Shown here piece after piece: positions 51,888 through 61,439 of a stretch of DNA of 64,000 bases. The translations under genes were made by a program, and so were the position numbers. Position 1 is the stretch's first letter. Every line of letters begins with the position of its first letter. The stretch comes from Massilia antarctica (lineage in GTDB: Bacteria; Pseudomonadota; Gammaproteobacteria; Burkholderiales; Burkholderiaceae_D). Below the pieces are notes generated by a model. It was not told the origin of the DNA. It ran no database searches and worked only from the letters and a program-made list of their open reading frames with translations. The DNA is taken from contig NZ_CP065053.1 of assembly GCF_015689335.1 (NCBI RefSeq), positions 620,001-684,000 on the forward strand. Reading direction: 5' to 3'.

Positions 51888-54221
51888 GTGACCACTTTTC
51901 TTTACCTGCAGCGATTCGCCAACGGCGAACCCGCAGCCATGCCGTTCGATGTCCTGATCTCCATCCTCGCGCGCCACGGCAAACCCGGACGCGGTTTGCA
52001 CGACACTGAAATCACCTTCGAAGCCGGCCGCACCGCCGCCGGCGCCACCGTCATCGGCGCGCGCACCGGCGGCGCGCTGTGCGTCGGCTTCGAGCGTCCG
52101 TATTTCGACGCGCCCCTGCGCGCACTGGTCTGGGAATGCATGCGCGAGCTGGCCTGCGTCGCCTTCGACGATGCCCTCGAGATGATCTACACGCCGCTGC
52201 ATGGCGCGCACGGCCTGCCGCCGGCCATGGGCGCTGCCTGCGCCAACGGCGTGCGGCGCGTCGACAGCGCCCAGCAGCTCTGGCCCGACCAGCTCGAAGC
52301 GGGCATGCCGGCCCCGGAGCGCCCGGCCCTGCGCTACGCCAAGGTCAACGGCAACGGCCCGCACCTGCAGACGTTCGATCATGGCGACGCGGCGGCCAAA
52401 GAACTGTCGATCGAACTGGCGACGCGGCCCGAGGCATGCAACAGCGCCACCCTGCGCGTGCTGCGCAACCTGAGCGCGCGCGTCGACGCCGCGGTCGGCG
52501 CCAATCCCGGGTACCACCCGTTCTACCGCTTCGCGCATGACGCCAGTTCGCTGCTGTTCATGGAATCGGCGCCACTGGGTACGCTGGAGCACCGCGCCAC
52601 CATGGTCAGCCCCGGCCCCGGCCTGAGCGCGCCCCTGCCCGGCTTTGCCAGCGACCGCGAGGTGTATGCCAGCGCCCACGCCGAACAGGCCAGGCTGGTC
52701 GCGTACGTGCACGACAAATACCGGATCGTCCTCGATGGCAGCAGCGTCAGCATCACCGCGCTGGCCGGCCTGCTCGACAAGCTGCACGCCTTCTACGTCA
52801 ATGAACGCAGCAGGCAGCCGGCCAACGCCGCCTTCAGCAGCCCGATCGCCGCCAGCTGGGCGATGCGCGCCGGTTGCTACCTGGGTTCCGTGGTCGCCAG
52901 CCAGATCGGCGGCCAGTGGGGCTACGTCACGCGCGGCCAGCGGCGCCTGATGGTGGTGCGCACCCACCGCGGGCGCGTCTGCCACCCGCACCTGCAGGTG
53001 CTCGACCACATCGTCAACGGCCCCCGCGACAACGTGGCGCGCTGGTACGCGCAGCTGGCCGCGAGCGACGCCAGCGCCTGTGCGCGCGCCGACGACATGG
53101 CCTGCCGCATTCCGCGCCTGTGCGCCATGCTGCTCGGAGCGGGCGATTTTGCGGTCGGCGCCGGCCTGCCGCTCGACGCGCAGCTGGCGCGCGATCAACT
53201 CGACTACAGCTTCGCCTCGCTGCGCCCGCTCGAAGCCTGGCTGGGGCAGGTACGCCAGCGCCATGCGGCCGGCGAAGTGGCGGCGCCGCTGCTGGCGCGC
53301 CTGATCGACGCGGCCGGCGCCTATCTCGGTGAAGTCATCCGCGGGAACACGCCGGACGCCAGCCAGTGGCAATGGATGAACTACGACGACATGGTGCGCG
53401 CCCATCCCGCCTTTGCGCGCCAGCGCCCGCGCGCACGCGATTTCCTGGTTTTTCTCGACAGCGCCGAATACACCACCTACCCGCTGGCCAGCATCAGCGC
53501 CCTGCTGACCGACGCCCGCGCCGAATCGCTGCAGGACTACGCGCGCAAGCTGCTCCCGCACGGCGCTGGCGACGGTGCCCATCCGCTGGCGCCAGACGAT
53601 ATCGAACAATGGCCGGCCGAGCCGAAGATGGCGATGGCGCTCGACCAGATCCGCAACGCCGTCATGAAGTGGCGCCGCACGGCCACGTCGGCCGACTACG
53701 ACAACATGTACGCAGCCAATCCGGGCTGGCTGGGCAACGACAGCCTGTCCGAGATCTTCCGCCGCCAGCACTTGCTGCTGGAAAGAGGCATGGTGGTGTG
53801 GGCGTCGCTGGTACAGGCCAACAACGCGCTGTTCTCCGAAGGACCGCACGACATGCCGGCGCTGCTGGCGTACAGCCTTGACCGCCATTTCGAAGCGCGC
53901 CCGCAAGCCCTGCAGCGCGTCGCGCAGGAGCTGTTTGCGTACAAGGGCAAGGATGTACCGGCGCCGCTGCAGCATATCGCCACGTGCCTTGCCAATGAAC
54001 TGCGACGCCCGCAGGACCTGGCGGTGCCGGACATGCTCACGCGCCGCCGCGTGATGATCTCGGCCTTCCTGGCGGTGCGCAAGCACATGCCGGCCGACGT
54101 GATGCAGGGCGCGTGGTTCCCGGTGCTCACGCATCCCGACACCTTGTGCCTGATGATCGCGCCGCGCCAGTTCTGGCCGCAGGAACTGGTCAGCGCGTGG
54201 ACGTCGGGCGCGATGGTGTAG
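51888..54221 (+). CDS. Large protein of unknown function, paralogue B
   Basis: A protein of about 777 residues homologous to paralogue A along its whole length: FLYLQRFANG at the start, WECMRELAC, CNSATLRVLRN, HPHLQVLDHIVNG, and near the end VVWASLVQANNALF and RPQALQRVA. It also has two YLG modules (GCYLGSVVASQIGGQWGY and GAYLGEVIRGN). I chose GTG 51888 because VTTFLYLQRF aligns with MTSFLFLQRF of A; ATG 51840, which adds 16 residues, is an alternative. Function is unknown; with no secretion signal it is probably cytosolic. A GC-rich hairpin follows at 54270-54303. Confidence 0.8.
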   Translation: MTTFLYLQRFANGEPAAMPFDVLISILARHGKPGRGLHDTEITFEAGRTAAGATVIGARTGGALCVGFERPYFDAPLRALVWECMRELACVAFDDALEMIYTPLHGAHGLPPAMGAACANGVRRVDSAQQLWPDQLEAGMPAPERPALRYAKVNGNGPHLQTFDHGDAAAKELSIELATRPEACNSATLRVLRNLSARVDAAVGANPGYHPFYRFAHDASSLLFMESAPLGTLEHRATMVSPGPGLSAPLPGFASDREVYASAHAEQARLVAYVHDKYRIVLDGSSVSITALAGLLDKLHAFYVNERSRQPANAAFSSPIAASWAMRAGCYLGSVVASQIGGQWGYVTRGQRRLMVVRTHRGRVCHPHLQVLDHIVNGPRDNVARWYAQLAASDASACARADDMACRIPRLCAMLLGAGDFAVGAGLPLDAQLARDQLDYSFASLRPLEAWLGQVRQRHAAGEVAAPLLARLIDAAGAYLGEVIRGNTPDASQWQWMNYDDMVRAHPAFARQRPRARDFLVFLDSAEYTTYPLASISALLTDARAESLQDYARKLLPHGAGDGAHPLAPDDIEQWPAEPKMAMALDQIRNAVMKWRRTATSADYDNMYAANPGWLGNDSLSEIFRRQHLLLERGMVVWASLVQANNALFSEGPHDMPALLAYSLDRHFEARPQALQRVAQELFAYKGKDVPAPLQHIATCLANELRRPQDLAVPDMLTRRRVMISAFLAVRKHMPADVMQGAWFPVLTHPDTLCLMIAPRQFWPQELVSAWTSGAMV

Positions 54222-54269
54222 TGCACCTCCTCCGTCGCCCCCGCCCGCCTCCCGTCGCCCCGCCCGCCT

Positions 54270-54303
54270 CCCCGTCGCCCCCGCCTGCGCGGGGGCGACG
54301 GGG
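54270..54303. repeat. Perfect 15-bp GC hairpin after paralogue B
   Basis: The arms 54270-54284 and 54289-54303 (CCCCGTCGCCCCCGC and its complement) enclose CTGC. The GTCG-CCCCCGC-CTGC-GCGGGGG-CGAC layout echoes the dRS3-like repeats elsewhere in the window with C/G in place of T/A. Imperfect direct copies of TCGCGCGAGCGG follow at 54365, 54386 and 54408. No T-run follows. No convincing gene lies in 54222-54520. Confidence 0.7.
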
Positions 54304-54520
54304 ATGGTCGTGCGGGCCGCGGTGGCCGCAGCGGGAGTCGTGGTAGTTGCGGTGGTGGTGGCGGTCGCGCGAGCGGCGGTGAGGCTCGCGCGAGCGGACA
54401 GTGATGCTCGCGCGGACGACGGCTTGACGCCACACATGCATACCTCCACTGCGCTTAAAAAACAGGCACTGGCGCTTTTGGTGTATCCTACGCCTATCGC
54501 AACAACGGCTCACGCCAACT

Positions 54521-55399
54521 ATGCCAGAGCACCCTTATGACGTCCGAACGGACGCCAAGACCCACCGGTCACTGTTTGAACGCCTGACCGCACTGATCTC
54601 TCCCGAGCCCGAAAACCGCGCCGAGCTGCTCGAAGTCCTGCACGACGCCCATGAACGCAACCTGATCGACGCCGATGCGCTGTCCATGATCGAAGGGGTG
54701 TTCCAGGTCTCGGACCTGTCCGCGCGCGACATCATGGTCCCGCGCTCGCAGATGGACGTCATCGACATCAGCAAGCCTATCGAGGAATGGATGCCGCAGG
54801 TGCTGGAAACAGCCCACTCGCGCTTCCCTGCCATCGAAGGCGAACGCGACAAGGTCATCGGCATCCTGCTGGCCAAGGACTTGCTGCGCTATTACGCCGA
54901 AGAAACTTTCGACGTACGCGACATGCTGCGTCCGGCCATCTTCATTCCCGAATCGAAACGCCTGAATGTGCTGCTGCGCGATTTTCGCGCCAATCACAAT
55001 CACATGGCCATCGTGGTCGACGAATACAGCGGCGTTGCCGGCCTGATCACGATCGAAGACGTGCTCGAACAGATCGTCGGCGACATCGAAGACGAATACG
55101 ATTTCGATGAAGAAGAAGATAACATTCTGTCGATCAAGGAAGGCCAGCTCGGCCCGCGCTGGCGCATCAAGGCGCTGACCGAGATCAGCCAGTTCAACGA
55201 AGAACTCGGCACCAGCCTGCCGGAAGACGACGTCGATACCATCGGCGGCCTCGTTGCCAGCCATCTGGGCCGCATGCCGCACAAGGGCGACGTATTCGAT
55301 ATCGCCAACCTGCGCTTCGAGGTGCTGCGCGCCGACGCGCGCCAGGTTCACGTCTTGCTGGTGGAAAAACTGCCGCTGCCCGAAGACGAACACGATTGA
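54521..55399 (+). CDS. corC: CorC/HlyC-family CBS-domain protein (YbeX)
   Basis: A 292-residue soluble protein of the CorC family, thought to help magnesium/cobalt efflux, with a role in ribosome or membrane homeostasis in several bacteria. Two CBS domains (about 66-185) start at VSDLSARDIMVPRSQMDVID and end in HMAIVVDEYSGVAGLITIEDVLEQIVGDIEDE (positions 161-192). A C-terminal CorC_HlyC domain follows (about 205-288). It begins a new stretch after the unknown pair and overlaps lnt (TGATG). Confidence 0.93.
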   Translation: MPEHPYDVRTDAKTHRSLFERLTALISPEPENRAELLEVLHDAHERNLIDADALSMIEGVFQVSDLSARDIMVPRSQMDVIDISKPIEEWMPQVLETAHSRFPAIEGERDKVIGILLAKDLLRYYAEETFDVRDMLRPAIFIPESKRLNVLLRDFRANHNHMAIVVDEYSGVAGLITIEDVLEQIVGDIEDEYDFDEEEDNILSIKEGQLGPRWRIKALTEISQFNEELGTSLPEDDVDTIGGLVASHLGRMPHKGDVFDIANLRFEVLRADARQVHVLLVEKLPLPEDEHD

Positions 55400-56955
55400 T
55401 GTTGCGCCGCTCGACCGTTCCGCTCGATCCGGCGCTGCGCGCCCCTCGCACCACCTTGCTGCCCATGCTGTTCGCCGCCCTCGCCGGCGCGACCAGCGTG
55501 CTGGCGTTCGCGCCCATCGGCTGGTGGCCGCTGCAAATCCTCGCCCTCGCCTTTCTGTTCTACCAGCTCGGCATGGATACCAATGTGCGCCGCAGCACCT
55601 TGATCGGCTGGGCCTTCGGTTTCGGCTGGTCGGTTGCCGGCATGCACTGGCTATACATCACCATGAATCGCTTCGGCAACATTCCGGGGCCGATGGCGGT
55701 GGCGGCCGTGTGCCTGCTTGGCCTGTACATGGGCTTGTTCGGGGCCTTGGCCAGCGGGGTATCGACCTGGCTGCGCAAGCGCTGGTCCTTGCCGGTCGCC
55801 GGTTTCCTGCTGCTGGTGCTGCCGGTCGCCTGGGGCTTGTCGGACTGGATGCGCGGCTGGGTCATGACCGGTTTCCCCTGGGTCTCCACCGGTTACGCCC
55901 ATAACGCCAGCCCGCTGGGCGGCTACGCCCCGATTGTCGGCGTGTACGGCATCGGGATGATCGCGGCCGTGTGCGCCAGTTGTCTCGTCATGCTGACCCA
56001 GCGCGCGCGCTGGCCCGGCATGGGCTTGCTCGCCGCTATCCTCGCGGCCGGCTACGGCCTGACATTCGTCGCCTGGACCGCCCCTCAGGGCATGCCCATC
56101 AAGGTGCGCCTGATGCAGGGCAACGTCGAACAAAAAAAGAAATTTGATCCGGATCATGTCATGCGCGCGGTGGAGATGTACCGCGGCATGATTACCGCCC
56201 AGCCGGCCGACCTGATCGCCCTGCCGGAAACGGCCGTCGCCACCCTGCCGCAGTACCTGCCGCCCGATTACTTACCCTCGATCAAGAAATTCGCCGCCGA
56301 CAGCGGCAGCCATGTACTGTTCGGCATCCCCTTGTCGGACGGCCCCGGCAGTTATGCGAATAGCGCGGTCGGTGTCAGCCCGTCCGGCCAGTCGTACCGC
56401 TACGACAAGCACCATCTGGTACCGTTCGGCGAATTCGTGCCGGCCGGCTTCCGCTGGTTCGTCGACATGATGCGCATTCCGCTGGGCGACATGAGCCGTG
56501 GCAAGGAAGTCCAGGGCGCTTTTGCCGTCAAGGACCAGTTGGTGTTGCCGAATGTTTGCTACGAAGACGTCTTTGGCGAAGAAATCGCCCTGCAACTGCG
56601 CACCATGCCGCATCCGGCCACGATGCTGCTCAATATGTCGAACCTGGCCTGGTTCGGCGAATCGGTGGCGATTCCCCAGCATGTGCAGATGTCACAGATG
56701 CGGTCGCTGGAAACCGGGCGCCCGATGCTGCGCGCAACCAACACCGGCGCGACCGTCGTGATCGATGGCCGTGGCAAGATTGTCAATACTGTGCCGATGT
56801 ACACGCACGGCACCCTGGCCGCCCAGGTACAAGGGATGGGCGGCATGACGCCCTTCATCCGCATGGGCAATTATCTGTTCCTGGCACTGGCGGCGCTGGC
56901 ATTGGCTTTTGCCTGGTTCTCGGGCCGCAAGTACGCAAAAACGCAGCAAACATGA
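55399..56955 (+). CDS. lnt: Apolipoprotein N-acyltransferase Lnt
   Basis: A 518-residue inner-membrane enzyme that adds the third acyl chain to lipoproteins. Several N-terminal membrane helices (residues about 20-225) precede the nitrilase-like domain. The catalytic triad is visible as Glu in LPETAVATLPQYLP, Lys in YRYDKHHLVPFGE and Cys in LPNVCYEDVFGEE. A final helix closes the C-terminus. The ATG shares a base with the corC stop (TGATG), so the two are coupled. Downstream is a direct repeat of CCCGCTAAAA (56982-57001). Confidence 0.95.
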   Translation: MLRRSTVPLDPALRAPRTTLLPMLFAALAGATSVLAFAPIGWWPLQILALAFLFYQLGMDTNVRRSTLIGWAFGFGWSVAGMHWLYITMNRFGNIPGPMAVAAVCLLGLYMGLFGALASGVSTWLRKRWSLPVAGFLLLVLPVAWGLSDWMRGWVMTGFPWVSTGYAHNASPLGGYAPIVGVYGIGMIAAVCASCLVMLTQRARWPGMGLLAAILAAGYGLTFVAWTAPQGMPIKVRLMQGNVEQKKKFDPDHVMRAVEMYRGMITAQPADLIALPETAVATLPQYLPPDYLPSIKKFAADSGSHVLFGIPLSDGPGSYANSAVGVSPSGQSYRYDKHHLVPFGEFVPAGFRWFVDMMRIPLGDMSRGKEVQGAFAVKDQLVLPNVCYEDVFGEEIALQLRTMPHPATMLLNMSNLAWFGESVAIPQHVQMSQMRSLETGRPMLRATNTGATVVIDGRGKIVNTVPMYTHGTLAAQVQGMGGMTPFIRMGNYLFLALAALALAFAWFSGRKYAKTQQT

Positions 56956-57058
56956 CATTGTCCTCACTTGCCCCCCAGCGTCCCGCTAAAACCCGCTAAA
57001 ATTGGTCGTTTTAGCAAACTCATTCGTTCGCGCCGTCAGCCGCGCGACAGCCACCAAG

Positions 57059-57970
57059 ATGCTCACATTTCAACAAATTATCCTGACCTTGCAAACCTAC
57101 TGGGACAAGCAGGGCTGCGCCTTGCTCCAGCCATACGATATGGAAGTCGGCGCGGGCACCTTTCACACGGGTACCTTCCTGCGCGCAATCGGACCGGAAC
57201 CCTGGCGTGCCGCCTACGTGCAACCCTCGCGCCGCCCGAAAGATGGCCGCTATGGCGAAAACCCGAACCGCATGCAGCACTACTATCAGTATCAGGTGGT
57301 CCTGAAACCGGCGCCGGAGAATATCCTCGACCTGTACCTCGGTTCGCTCAAGGCGCTCGGCCTCGACCTGCAAAAGAACGATGTGCGCTTCGTCGAGGAT
57401 GACTGGGAAAGCCCGACACTGGGCGCCTGGGGCCTGGGCTGGGAAGTGTGGCTGAACGGCATGGAAGTGACCCAATTTACGTATTTCCAGCAAGTCGGCG
57501 GCCTCGATTGCAAGCCGGTGCTGGGCGAAATTACCTACGGCATCGAACGCCTGGCCATGTACTTGCAGGGCGTCGAGAATGTGTACGACCTGGTCTGGAC
57601 CGAGTGGGAAGAAAACGGAACCAAGAAGTCGCTCAGCTACGGCGACGTGTTCCATCAGAACGAAGTCGAGCAATCGACCTATAACTTCGAGCATGCCAAC
57701 ACCGACCTGCTGTTCACCCAGTTCGCCAACCACGAATCGGAAGCGAAGCGCCTGATCGAACTCGAACTGACCCTGCCGGCCTACGAGCAGATCATGAAGG
57801 CTTCGCACAGCTTCAACATGCTCGACGCGCGTGGCGCCATTTCGGTCACCGAACGCGCCGCCTACATCGGGCGCGTGCGCACGCTGTCGCGCCTGGTCGC
57901 ACAAGCCTATTACGACTCGCGCGAAAAGCTGGGATTCCCGATGGCTCCCAAAGCGCCGCTCGCCGCCTGA
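57059..57970 (+). CDS. glyQ: Glycyl-tRNA synthetase alpha subunit
   Basis: A 303-residue catalytic alpha chain of the alpha2-beta2 glycyl-tRNA synthetase. [20 protein letters not shown] is the canonical start, followed by [27 protein letters not shown] (positions 22-48), [17 protein letters not shown] and [20 protein letters not shown]. The ATG at 57059 is followed 14 bases past its stop by glyS. Confidence 0.97.
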   Translation: MLTFQQIILTLQTYWDKQGCALLQPYDMEVGAGTFHTGTFLRAIGPEPWRAAYVQPSRRPKDGRYGENPNRMQHYYQYQVVLKPAPENILDLYLGSLKALGLDLQKNDVRFVEDDWESPTLGAWGLGWEVWLNGMEVTQFTYFQQVGGLDCKPVLGEITYGIERLAMYLQGVENVYDLVWTEWEENGTKKSLSYGDVFHQNEVEQSTYNFEHANTDLLFTQFANHESEAKRLIELELTLPAYEQIMKASHSFNMLDARGAISVTERAAYIGRVRTLSRLVAQAYYDSREKLGFPMAPKAPLAA

Positions 57971-57984
57971 AAGATAAAATTAGA

Positions 57985-60075
57985 ATGATGAACAACACCT
58001 TACTCGTCGAACTGCTGACCGAAGAACTGCCTCCGAAAGCGCTGGCCAAACTGGGCGCCGCTTTCGCCGCCGGCATTACCAACGGCCTCAAATCGCGCGA
58101 CTTCCTCGCCGACGACAGCGTGGCCACCGCCTACGCATCGCCGCGCCGCCTGGCCGTCTCGATCACCGGCGTGCGCGCCATGTCGCCCGATAAATCGGTG
58201 CGCGAAAAAGTCTTGCCGGTCAGCGTCGCACTCGACGCCGACGGCAAGGGCACCGCGCCGCTGGCCAAGAAGCTCGCCGCCCTGGGCGTGCCGGACCTCG
58301 ATATCGCTACGCTCGAACGCGCCGTGGATGGCAAGGCCGAAAGCCTGTTCTACACCCGCAAGGTGGCTGGCAGCGCGCTGCAAACCGGCCTGCAAGCCGC
58401 GCTGGAAGAATCCGCCGCCAAGCTGCCGATCCCCAAATTAATGAGCTACCAGCGTCCGGACGGCACCACCGTGCAGTTCGTGCGTCCGGCCCACAAGCTG
58501 GTCGCCCTGCATGGCGGCGAGACCGTGCCACTGACCCTGCTCGGCCTCGCCGCCGGCAACCAGACCCTCGGCCACCGCTTCCTGACCGATGGCGCGCCCC
58601 TGACGATCGCGCATGCCGACCAGTACGCGGCCACGCTCGAAGCCGACGGCAAGGTGATCGCCAACATCGAGGCGCGCAAGGAAAAAATCCGCAGCGCGCT
58701 GCTGCAAAAGGCCGGCGCCGACCAGGTCCTGATGCCCGAGTCGCTGCTCGACGAAGTCTCGGCGCTGGTCGAGTGGCCTGTCGTGTACGAATGCCGCTTC
58801 GAGGAAGAATTCCTGGCCGTGCCGCAGGAATGCCTGATCCTCACCATGCAGACCAACCAGAAGTATTTTGCCCTGACCGATGCCGACGGCAAGCTGCGTT
58901 CGCGCTTCCTGATCGTGTCCAACATCGAAACCGACGATGCCCAGCACATCATCGGCGGTAACGAGCGCGTGGTGCGCCCGCGCCTGTCCGACGCCAAGTT
59001 CTTCTTCGAGCAAGATAAAAAGAAGACCCTGGAATCGCGCCTGCCGCTGCTGGCCAATGTGGTCTACCACAACAAGCTGGGCACCCAGGCCGCGCGCTCG
59101 CAGCGCGTGGTGGCCATCGCCACCGACATCGCCCACACCATGGGCTACAACGAACAGCTGGCCGCGCGCGGCGCGCAACTGTCCAAGGCCGACCTGCTGA
59201 CCGACATGGTGGGCGAGTTCCCTGAGCTGCAAGGCATCATGGGCACCTACTACGCGCGTCACGACGGCGAGCCGGAAGAAGTGGCGCTGACCGCGACCGA
59301 ACACTATCAGCCGCGCTTCGCCGGCGACACCCTGCCGTCGACCGACACCGGCACCGCCGTGGCGCTGGCCGACAAGCTCGAAACGCTGGTCGGCATCTGG
59401 GGTATCGGCCTGCAGCCAACGGGCGAAAAAGACCCGTTCGCGCTGCGCCGCCACGCGCTCGGCGTACTGCGCATGCTGGTCGAAAAGCGCATGGACGTAT
59501 CGATCATCGAGCTGCTCGGTTTCGCCAACGCGCGCTTCAACGGCATCGCCGGCTTCACCGACCCGGTGCTCGACGTGCGCGCCTTCATGTTCGACCGCCT
59601 GCGCGGCGTGCTGCGCGAGCGCGGTTTTAGCGCCAACGAAGTCGAAGCCGTGCTCACCTCGCACGTGGACCGCCTGCACGACATCGTCGAGCGCCTGGAA
59701 GCGGTGCAAGCTTTTGCCGCCCTGCCGGAAAGCGTTACCCTGGCCGAGGCGAACAAGCGCATCACCAACATCCTCAAGAAAAATGGCGCCGTCACGGGCG
59801 CACCAATCGCAGCGCTGCTCAAGGAAGACGCCGAACGCACCCTGTTCGCGGCCATTACGCGCGTGCGTCCGGAAATCGATGCGGCCTTTGCGGCGCGCGA
59901 TTTCGCCGGCACCTTGAAAACACTGGCCCAGCTGCGCGACGACGTCGCCAGGTTTTTTGATGACGTGATGGTGATGGACGAGGATCTGGCGCTGCGCAAC
60001 AACCGCCTGGCGCTGCTGTCGGTCCTGCACGGCATGATGAACCGCGTTGCCGACATTTCCAAGCTGGCGGCATAG
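57985..60075 (+). CDS. glyS: Glycyl-tRNA synthetase beta subunit
   Basis: A 696-residue beta chain that binds tRNA-Gly. The start [19 protein letters not shown] is typical (ATG ATG at 57985/57988). Other signatures are [44 protein letters not shown] and [14 protein letters not shown]. An anticodon-binding helical domain closes the protein. It follows glyQ directly and precedes gmhB by 12 bases, so glyQ-glyS-gmhB-plsC look like one transcript. Confidence 0.97.
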   Translation: MMNNTLLVELLTEELPPKALAKLGAAFAAGITNGLKSRDFLADDSVATAYASPRRLAVSITGVRAMSPDKSVREKVLPVSVALDADGKGTAPLAKKLAALGVPDLDIATLERAVDGKAESLFYTRKVAGSALQTGLQAALEESAAKLPIPKLMSYQRPDGTTVQFVRPAHKLVALHGGETVPLTLLGLAAGNQTLGHRFLTDGAPLTIAHADQYAATLEADGKVIANIEARKEKIRSALLQKAGADQVLMPESLLDEVSALVEWPVVYECRFEEEFLAVPQECLILTMQTNQKYFALTDADGKLRSRFLIVSNIETDDAQHIIGGNERVVRPRLSDAKFFFEQDKKKTLESRLPLLANVVYHNKLGTQAARSQRVVAIATDIAHTMGYNEQLAARGAQLSKADLLTDMVGEFPELQGIMGTYYARHDGEPEEVALTATEHYQPRFAGDTLPSTDTGTAVALADKLETLVGIWGIGLQPTGEKDPFALRRHALGVLRMLVEKRMDVSIIELLGFANARFNGIAGFTDPVLDVRAFMFDRLRGVLRERGFSANEVEAVLTSHVDRLHDIVERLEAVQAFAALPESVTLAEANKRITNILKKNGAVTGAPIAALLKEDAERTLFAAITRVRPEIDAAFAARDFAGTLKTLAQLRDDVARFFDDVMVMDEDLALRNNRLALLSVLHGMMNRVADISKLAA

Positions 60076-60087
60076 GAGAACAGCGAC

Positions 60088-60651
60088 ATGAAGATGATCA
60101 TCCTCGACCGGGACGGCGTCATCAACCACGATTCGCCGGCCTTTATCAAGTCGCCGGCGGAGTGGGTTCCGATTCCCGGCTCGCTCGAAGCGATCGCCCG
60201 CCTGAACCAGGCGGGTTATCGGGTGGTCATCGCCTCGAACCAGTCGGGCATTGCGCGCGAACTGTTCGACATGACGATCCTCAATGCGATTCACCAGAAG
60301 ATGCACGCCAATGCGCAGCAGGTCGGCGCCGACATCGACGCCATCTTCTTTTGTCCGCACGCGGCCATCGACAATTGCGATTGCCGCAAGCCGAAAGCCG
60401 GCATGTTCGACGAAATCGCCAAGCGCTTCAAAATCAGCCTGAAAGGCGTGCCGACCGTGGGCGATTCGCTGCGCGACCTGCAGGCCGGTTTCATCAGCGG
60501 CTGCACGCCCTACCTGGTCCTGACCGGCAAGGGCGAAAAGACGCGCGAAACCGGCGGCCTGCCGCCCGGCACCCAGGTCTTCCCCGACCTGGCGACGATG
60601 GTCGGCGCGCTGCTCAAGGTCAACGCCGCGGCCGCGCACATCCCCATCTGA
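60088..60651 (+). CDS. gmhB: D-glycero-beta-D-manno-heptose-1,7-bisphosphate 7-phosphatase
   Basis: A 187-residue HAD phosphatase in ADP-heptose synthesis for the LPS inner core. HAD motif I is LDRDGVINHDSP, motif II ASNQSGIAR and motif IV VGDSLRDLQAG. The zinc loop FFCPHAAIDNCDCRKPKAGM has the C-x-H...C-x-C pattern of GmhB. An AGGAG site precedes the ATG. Its LPS role fits waaA at the end of the window. Confidence 0.94.
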   Translation: MKMIILDRDGVINHDSPAFIKSPAEWVPIPGSLEAIARLNQAGYRVVIASNQSGIARELFDMTILNAIHQKMHANAQQVGADIDAIFFCPHAAIDNCDCRKPKAGMFDEIAKRFKISLKGVPTVGDSLRDLQAGFISGCTPYLVLTGKGEKTRETGGLPPGTQVFPDLATMVGALLKVNAAAAHIPI

Positions 60652-60698
60652 TTGTCGTTCCGACTCCCCCACCGACTCACGCATTCCCGGAGACTTCT

Positions 60699-61439
60699 TT
60701 GCGTCATACCATTCTGTTCCTGCGTTCCCTGCTGTTTACCGTGGTCATGGCCGTCGCCACCATTGTGTGGGCCTGCGTATGCTTCCTGGCCGCGCCGCTG
60801 CCGTATAACAAACGCTTCTGGGTCACCTCGCGCTGGAACGTCTTCGTGATCTGGTGCGCCAAGGTCATTTGCGGCATCCACTACGAATTCAAGGGTTACG
60901 AGAACCTGCCCGACGAACCGGCCATCGTGCTGTCCAAACACCAGTCGGCGTGGGAGACGATTTTCCTGCTGCCGAACCTGACCCGTCCCCTGGTATTCGT
61001 CTTCAAGAAGGAGATTTTGTATATCCCCTTCTTCGGCTGGGCCATGGCGCTCTTGCGCATGATCCCGATCGACCGCAAGCAGGGCAAGAACGCCTTCAAG
61101 CACATGGTGGCGCATGGCAAACGGCGCCTGGCCGACGGCCAATGGATTATCATGTTCCCTGAAGGGACGCGGATCCCGGTCGGACAAAAAGGCAAATACA
61201 AAAGCGGCGGGACGCGCCTGGCGATTGAAACCAATGCGGTGGTGGTGCCGATCGCGCATAATTCAGGTGAATGCTGGCCCAAGAACTCTTTTCTGAAACG
61301 CCCCGGTGTGATCACGGTCTCGATCGGCAAACCGATTTCGCCGGACGGGCACACCCCTGACAGCTTGATGCAAGAGGTAGAAAATTGGATAGAATCCGAA
61401 ATGCGCGTCATTTCGCCCCACGTCTACAGCGCTGGCTGA
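60699..61439 (+). CDS. plsC: 1-acyl-sn-glycerol-3-phosphate acyltransferase
   Basis: A 246-residue membrane-associated acyltransferase making phosphatidic acid. It has an N-terminal membrane anchor (about 5-35), then SKHQSAWET (H-x4-E form of the HX4D motif, common in betaproteobacteria), the acceptor motif FPEGTRIPVGQKG and GTRLAIETNAVVVPIAHNSG. The start is TTG 60699 (LRHTILFLRSLLF), with GGAG eight bases before; no ATG lies in frame nearby. It overlaps the YgjP-like frame by 55 bases. Confidence 0.92.
   Translation: MRHTILFLRSLLFTVVMAVATIVWACVCFLAAPLPYNKRFWVTSRWNVFVIWCAKVICGIHYEFKGYENLPDEPAIVLSKHQSAWETIFLLPNLTRPLVFVFKKEILYIPFFGWAMALLRMIPIDRKQGKNAFKHMVAHGKRRLADGQWIIMFPEGTRIPVGQKGKYKSGGTRLAIETNAVVVPIAHNSGECWPKNSFLKRPGVITVSIGKPISPDGHTPDSLMQEVENWIESEMRVISPHVYSAG

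Noticed and set aside
54304..54540. 78-codon Val/Ala-rich frame before corC
   Set aside because: Composition reflects the GC-rich repeats, there is no ribosome site, and it overlaps the corC start.
56982..57015. GCTAAAA/TTTTAGC hairpin and CCCGCTAAAA direct repeat as lnt terminator
   Set aside because: The stem is weak (mostly A-T), with no T-run beyond it; it may be a promoter element of glyQ but cannot be supported.
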